Virus record (IMG/VR): IMGVR_UViG_3300036851_000701
Location: 1 to 56,623 of that record
DNA length: 56,623 nt
From: a virus
Strand: one strand, 5' to 3'
Each line of letters opens with the position of its first letter. Positions within the stretch are counted from its first letter, which is position 1. The notes under the pieces were generated by a model, which saw only the letters and a program-made list of their open reading frames with translations, did no database searches and was not told where the DNA came from. Both the position numbers and the translations under genes were made by a program. Below, piece after piece: positions 53,514 through 56,623 of this stretch.

Positions 53514-56100
53514 CCTCCCTGATGACGGCGACCTGTCCGGTGTGGTGGCCGCCGCGCTCGGCCGGCTGTCGCGCCGGCTGCGGCGCCGGCTGCGCGACGT
53601 CGGCTCGCTCGACGACCTCGGACCCGCGGAGATACGGGAGATGTGGCGGGTCGAGGTCGGCCCGATAGTCGACGCCGTAACGGAGGCGTTCGCGCTGTCG
53701 GCCGACGACGTCGCCGCGTCGTTCGGGATCTCCGGGTTCACCCCCAGATTCGCGGCCGAGCGCACGCTCGCCGAGGCGACCAACCGGCTGGTGAACGTGG
53801 CCGACGACGTCTGGGAGATCGCGCGGGCGCAGCTGGTCGAGGGCGTCGCCGCCGCCGAGTCGATCCCGCAGCTGTCGGCCCGCCTGTCGCGGCTGCCCCG
53901 GCTCGCCGGCCCCCGCGCCGAAACGGTCGCCCGCACCGAGGTGGTATCGGCGGCGAACCTGGCGTCGCTGGCGACCGCGCAGGCATCGGGGGTGGTCCAG
54001 ACCAAGACGTGGCTGGCGACGAACGACGACCGCACCCGAGAGGCGCACGCCGACGCTGACGGGCAGACGGTGCCGGTCGACCAGGCGTTCACGGTCGGCG
54101 GCGAGTCGCTGCAGTACCCTGGCGACCCGAGCGGCTCACCCGAGAACGTCATCAACTGCAGATGCACCCAGACGTACGGTGTCGCACCCGCCGGCGAGGC
54201 GATGGCGGCGGCCGACGAGGAGGACGCCATGCCGTGGCACATCGTGAAGGGCGGCGGCACGTGCGCCGACGCCGAGTGGGCCGTGATCAAGGACGACGAC
54301 GGCTCGACGGCCGGCTGCCACGAGACACAGGAGGACGCCCAGGCGCAGCTGGCGGCCCTCAACGCGGCCGAGAGCGAGGGCCTGCTGCCGCTCGTCGCCG
54401 GGCCTACCTGGTCGGGGGTGATCACCATCGAGGGGCGGCCGACGATGGAAGCGCCGGCCCGCGAGTTCGCCGCCGGGTCGCTGACGTGGGAGCGGCTGCC
54501 GGTCGTGCTGCAGTGGGAGAAGGAGGGCACCCACGGCGGCGAGCACTCCGTGACGGTGCCGGTCGGCACGGTCGACGAGATCGAACGGCGCGACGGCGGG
54601 ATCATCTGGGGGTCCGGCCGGCTGTCGACGGCATCGGAGGACGCCCTGACGGTCACCGAACTGATGCGGGAGGGCGTCGTGCGGTGGGTGTCGATCGTGC
54701 CCGACTCGATCACCGACGCCGACGTCGAGCTGGTCATGCCTGAGGACGCCGACGACGAGACAGTCGAGGAGGGCGACGACGGGGACTTCGTGATGCTGTT
54801 CGGTCCGGAGCCGGAGAAGGTCGTGTTCCACGCCGGCCGCATCCGGGCCGTCACCCTGGTGGATATCGCGGCGTTCATCGAGGCTGAGGTTGCGCTCGAC
54901 GAGCAGCCCGCGGCCGTCGAGCGCGACGACGCGGCGGGGAGCGCGCCCATGCCCCTCCCCGTCGCGTCGACCTCGAACGGCGCCGCCGCGGGGGCGATCG
55001 GCCCGCACGACTCCGGGACGTCGGAGGCGGCATGGGACAGCTCGGCGAACGAGGCGAGAGTGCGCAGCCCGGAGACGCTCGACTACTTCCGGGGGATCTA
55101 CGCGTGGGGGCCCGACCCGGACGTCGACGCCGAGGACGGCCGCTACCCGAAGTCCGCGTTCCGGTTCATCCACCACGAGGTCGGCGACGGCGGCCGTGCC
55201 GGCGCGGCGAACGTGACGGCGTGCTCGAACGCCATCGGCGTCCTGCACGGCGGCCGCGCCGGCACGACGATCCCGGTCGCCGACCGGCGCGGCGTCTACA
55301 ACCACCTGGCGAAGCACCTGCGCGACGCCGGCCGGGAGGTCCCGGAGTTCGACGTCGACGCCACCGTGGTCGCGGCCGGCACGCACACGCTCACGCTGCA
55401 CGACCGGCCGCCGGCCTGGTGGTTCGACGAGCCGACCGACGTCACCGCGCACGGGGCGCTGACGATCACCGACGAGGGACGGCTGTACGGATACCTGGCG
55501 CCGACGAACGTCGGGCACATCTCGCCGATCTTCAGGGGGCGCACCGTGCCGCTCGGCGCCGACTACCGCAGGTTCCTGCGGGGCGAGACGATCTGCGAGG
55601 GCGGCGACCGCGTCGTCACCGGCAACGTGACGATGGGCTGCAACCACGCCCCCCGCTCGTACGCCGGACCGGAAGTGGAGCAGTTCGAGAACTCGTGCTC
55701 GATCTTCGGCACCGCCCGTATCGGCGAGAACGGGCACGGCGTGTGGATCGCCGGCGCGGTGCTGCCGTCGGTGACGGCCGACATGGTCGACCGGGCGATG
55801 GCGTGCCAGTTGTCCGGGCACTGGCGACCGAAGGACGGCGTCGGCGGCGGCGTCGAATGCTTCTCGGCGCTGCTCGTGCCGGTACCGGGGTTCGCCGAGG
55901 GTCGCAGGCGGCCGTCGGTGCGCTACCGCGACGGCGCCCTGGTGGCGTCGGCGGTGCCGGTGCGGTTCGAGCGCACCCCCCACCGGACGACGGTCAACCT
56001 GGCCGGCCTGGCGGCGCACGCCGCCCGGCTGCAGGGCGAGCGCGACGAGAGGGCGGCCGAGCTGGCGGCCGCGATGGCCGGGAGGTGCGACTGTGGGTAA
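53506..56100 (+). CDS. MuF-like head protein fused to capsid maturation protease
   Basis: An 864-residue multi-domain protein. Residues ~1-225 are MuF-like ('ARTEVVSAANLASLATAQAS', 'ENVINCRCTQTYGV'). ~240-290 is a small 'MPWHIVKGGGTCADAEWAVI' module. ~300-480 is an HK97-type prohead protease ('LTWERLPVVLQWEKEGTHGG', 'VRWVSIVPDS'). ~520-615 is a 'YFRGIYAWGPDPDVD' to 'VYNHLAKHLRDAGREVPEF' domain, and from ~640 a scaffold-like C-terminus follows. In other phages MuF and protease are usually separate genes. It likely builds and matures the prohead around the portal. Confidence 0.85.
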   Translation: MPDLPDDGDLSGVVAAALGRLSRRLRRRLRDVGSLDDLGPAEIREMWRVEVGPIVDAVTEAFALSADDVAASFGISGFTPRFAAERTLAEATNRLVNVADDVWEIARAQLVEGVAAAESIPQLSARLSRLPRLAGPRAETVARTEVVSAANLASLATAQASGVVQTKTWLATNDDRTREAHADADGQTVPVDQAFTVGGESLQYPGDPSGSPENVINCRCTQTYGVAPAGEAMAAADEEDAMPWHIVKGGGTCADAEWAVIKDDDGSTAGCHETQEDAQAQLAALNAAESEGLLPLVAGPTWSGVITIEGRPTMEAPAREFAAGSLTWERLPVVLQWEKEGTHGGEHSVTVPVGTVDEIERRDGGIIWGSGRLSTASEDALTVTELMREGVVRWVSIVPDSITDADVELVMPEDADDETVEEGDDGDFVMLFGPEPEKVVFHAGRIRAVTLVDIAAFIEAEVALDEQPAAVERDDAAGSAPMPLPVASTSNGAAAGAIGPHDSGTSEAAWDSSANEARVRSPETLDYFRGIYAWGPDPDVDAEDGRYPKSAFRFIHHEVGDGGRAGAANVTACSNAIGVLHGGRAGTTIPVADRRGVYNHLAKHLRDAGREVPEFDVDATVVAAGTHTLTLHDRPPAWWFDEPTDVTAHGALTITDEGRLYGYLAPTNVGHISPIFRGRTVPLGADYRRFLRGETICEGGDRVVTGNVTMGCNHAPRSYAGPEVEQFENSCSIFGTARIGENGHGVWIAGAVLPSVTADMVDRAMACQLSGHWRPKDGVGGGVECFSALLVPVPGFAEGRRRPSVRYRDGALVASAVPVRFERTPHRTTVNLAGLAAHAARLQGERDERAAELAAAMAGRCDCG

Positions 56101-56308
56101 CTGCAGCTCGTGCGGCGGCAAGTCGGCGATCCAGACGATGACGTCGGCCCAGGCCCAGGCGATGGTCGCCGCCGCCCCGCAGGCCGACCGCTACTACTTC
56201 CTGGACGCGGCCGGCGTCGAGCACCGCTACCCGCTGTACTCGACGGCGGTGATCGCCCGCCGCTCGTTCCCGGGAGCGGGCCGGGTCCTTGACCTGCCGG
56301 CCGGCTGA
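56093..56308 (+). CDS. Small Cys-rich protein before the capsid gene
   Basis: A 71-residue protein with 'NCSSCGGKSAIQTMTSAQAQ' (CxxC) and 'YYFLDAAGVEHRYPLYSTAV'. This matches small proteins that sit just before the capsid gene in actinophages. GTG overlaps the protease gene by 8 bp and has an AGGTG site. A promoter for the capsid gene lies within its 3' end. Confidence 0.6.
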   Translation: MGNCSSCGGKSAIQTMTSAQAQAMVAAAPQADRYYFLDAAGVEHRYPLYSTAVIARRSFPGAGRVLDLPAG

Positions 56309-56317
56309 CGGCATGAT
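56289..56317 (+). promoter_or_regulatory. Sigma70-like promoter for the capsid gene
   Basis: TTGACC (56289-56294), a 17-base spacer and CATGAT (56312-56317), each one mismatch from the consensus TTGACA/TATAAT-type boxes as seen (CATGAT compares with TATGAT). It is the best -35/-10 pair in the window and would give a ~140-nt leader before the capsid ATG. Confidence 0.6.
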
Positions 56318-56351
56318 GTGACGTTCAAGGGCGTCCCGCTGCCGTGGGAAG

Positions 56352-56427
56352 CCCCACCGGTCGAAGGGTGACCGGGGCACGCGGACCTGGCTCTGCGTCC
56401 GAAGTCGAGCGCCGACGGCGCGTCGAC
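56352..56427 (+). promoter_or_regulatory. Structured leader of the capsid mRNA
   Basis: Two stems: CCGGTC-GAAGGGT-GACCGG (56357-56375, extended by a GCC/GGC pair) and GTCGA-GCGCC-GAC-GGCGC-(G)-TCGAC (56404-56427, one bulged G). They may protect the RNA or adjust translation of the most abundant protein. The rest of 56309-56465 holds only the GGAGGAG ribosome site. Confidence 0.45.
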
Positions 56428-56465
56428 CGCCCTCTCAGACGAACAGTCTTGGAGGAGAGACGCAG

Positions 56466-56623
56466 ATGGACGAAGAAACCCCCCTGGCCGTGATCGAGGT
56501 TCCCGAGGACCTGTCGACACTCTCCGACGACGCGCTGGCGGCGCTCGACGAGCAGCTCGCCGCCCGGTTCGCGGAGCTGTACGGCGACGGCCAGAACGTG
56601 CCGACCGAGGTGCTGGCCCAGCT
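56466..56623 (+). CDS. Major capsid protein, 5' end (continues at position 128 of the circle start)
   Basis: The true start of the capsid gene: ATG with a strong TTGGAGGAGAG ribosome site, reading MDEETPLAVIEVPEDLSTLS and continuing without a stop into the frame at window base 3 when the circle is closed. It adds the N-terminal residues that are missing from the fragment at the window start. See the first capsid entry for domains. Confidence 0.9.
   Translation, partial: MDEETPLAVIEVPEDLSTLSDDALAALDEQLAARFAELYGDGQNVPTEVLAQ
56497..56623. repeat. Terminal redundancy, right copy
   Basis: Identical to bases 1-127 of the window; removing one copy closes the circle and restores the capsid gene. 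Confidence 0.93.

Noticed and set aside
1-56623. Integrase, excisionase, attachment site or lysogeny repressor module
   Set aside because: No tyrosine or serine recombinase motif and no recognisable repressor/integrase pair was found on either strand. The small HTH and RHH proteins alone do not show a temperate lifestyle.

Overview
The window is an essentially complete genome of a tailed, long-tailed (siphovirus-type) bacteriophage, assembled as a circle. Bases 1-127 recur exactly as 56497-56623, so the non-redundant length is 56,496 bp and the major capsid gene runs across the ends. Very high GC (about 70 percent by eye), abundant GTG starts, 4-bp GTGA/ATGA start-stop overlaps, TANNNT -10 boxes placed 6-9 nt before start codons, and virion proteins of actinophage type point to an actinobacterial host. 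That host assignment is inference. I see no integrase, excisionase or tRNA, so a virulent lifestyle is the simplest reading.

Layout on the circle. Packaging and head: terminase small (47719) and large (49005) subunits, two small membrane proteins, portal (51544), a single-chain MuF/maturation-protease protein (53506), and the major capsid protein (56466 through 1733) behind its own sigma70-like promoter. Tail: a virion protein (1780), major tail protein (2923), then an insert of adhesion/depolymerase-type genes (3612-9387: beta-helix spike, 16-residue-repeat fibre, and others), connector and neck proteins (9416-11406), frameshifted tail chaperones (11428-12107), tape measure (12109), and distal tail, hub and spike proteins (15204-19338). 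These end in a fusion of a tail-tube-like domain with an SGNH esterase (19341).

21120-27277 is an accessory glycan-modification cassette: PhyH-type dioxygenase, two glycosyltransferase-like proteins, FkbM methyltransferase, glycosyltransferase, sugar C-methyltransferase and another glycosyltransferase. Three of these genes run on the minus strand. Lysis follows (27404-29492): M15-type endolysin with a peptidoglycan-binding domain, two membrane-anchored proteins (one collagen-like) and a holin candidate. Paired hairpins separate this from a minus-strand recombination module (RecT, Gam/Gp157-like, HNH).

An approximately 300-bp control region (31761-32065) starts the early plus-strand operon. 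It has a promoter, two hairpins, a 19-codon leader ORF and DnaA-box-like repeats. The operon encodes a replication initiator, DnaB/RepA-like ATPase, HNH, RusA, UvrD-like helicase, a ParB-like plus base-glycosyltransferase plus UDG-like trio (possible DNA modification), DUF932, a secreted SGNH hydrolase and many tiny proteins. Three internal promoters share an almost identical operator/-10 layout and a CCTACCCC-plus-Shine-Dalgarno start element. This looks like a phage-specific regulon and is the most striking non-coding signal here.
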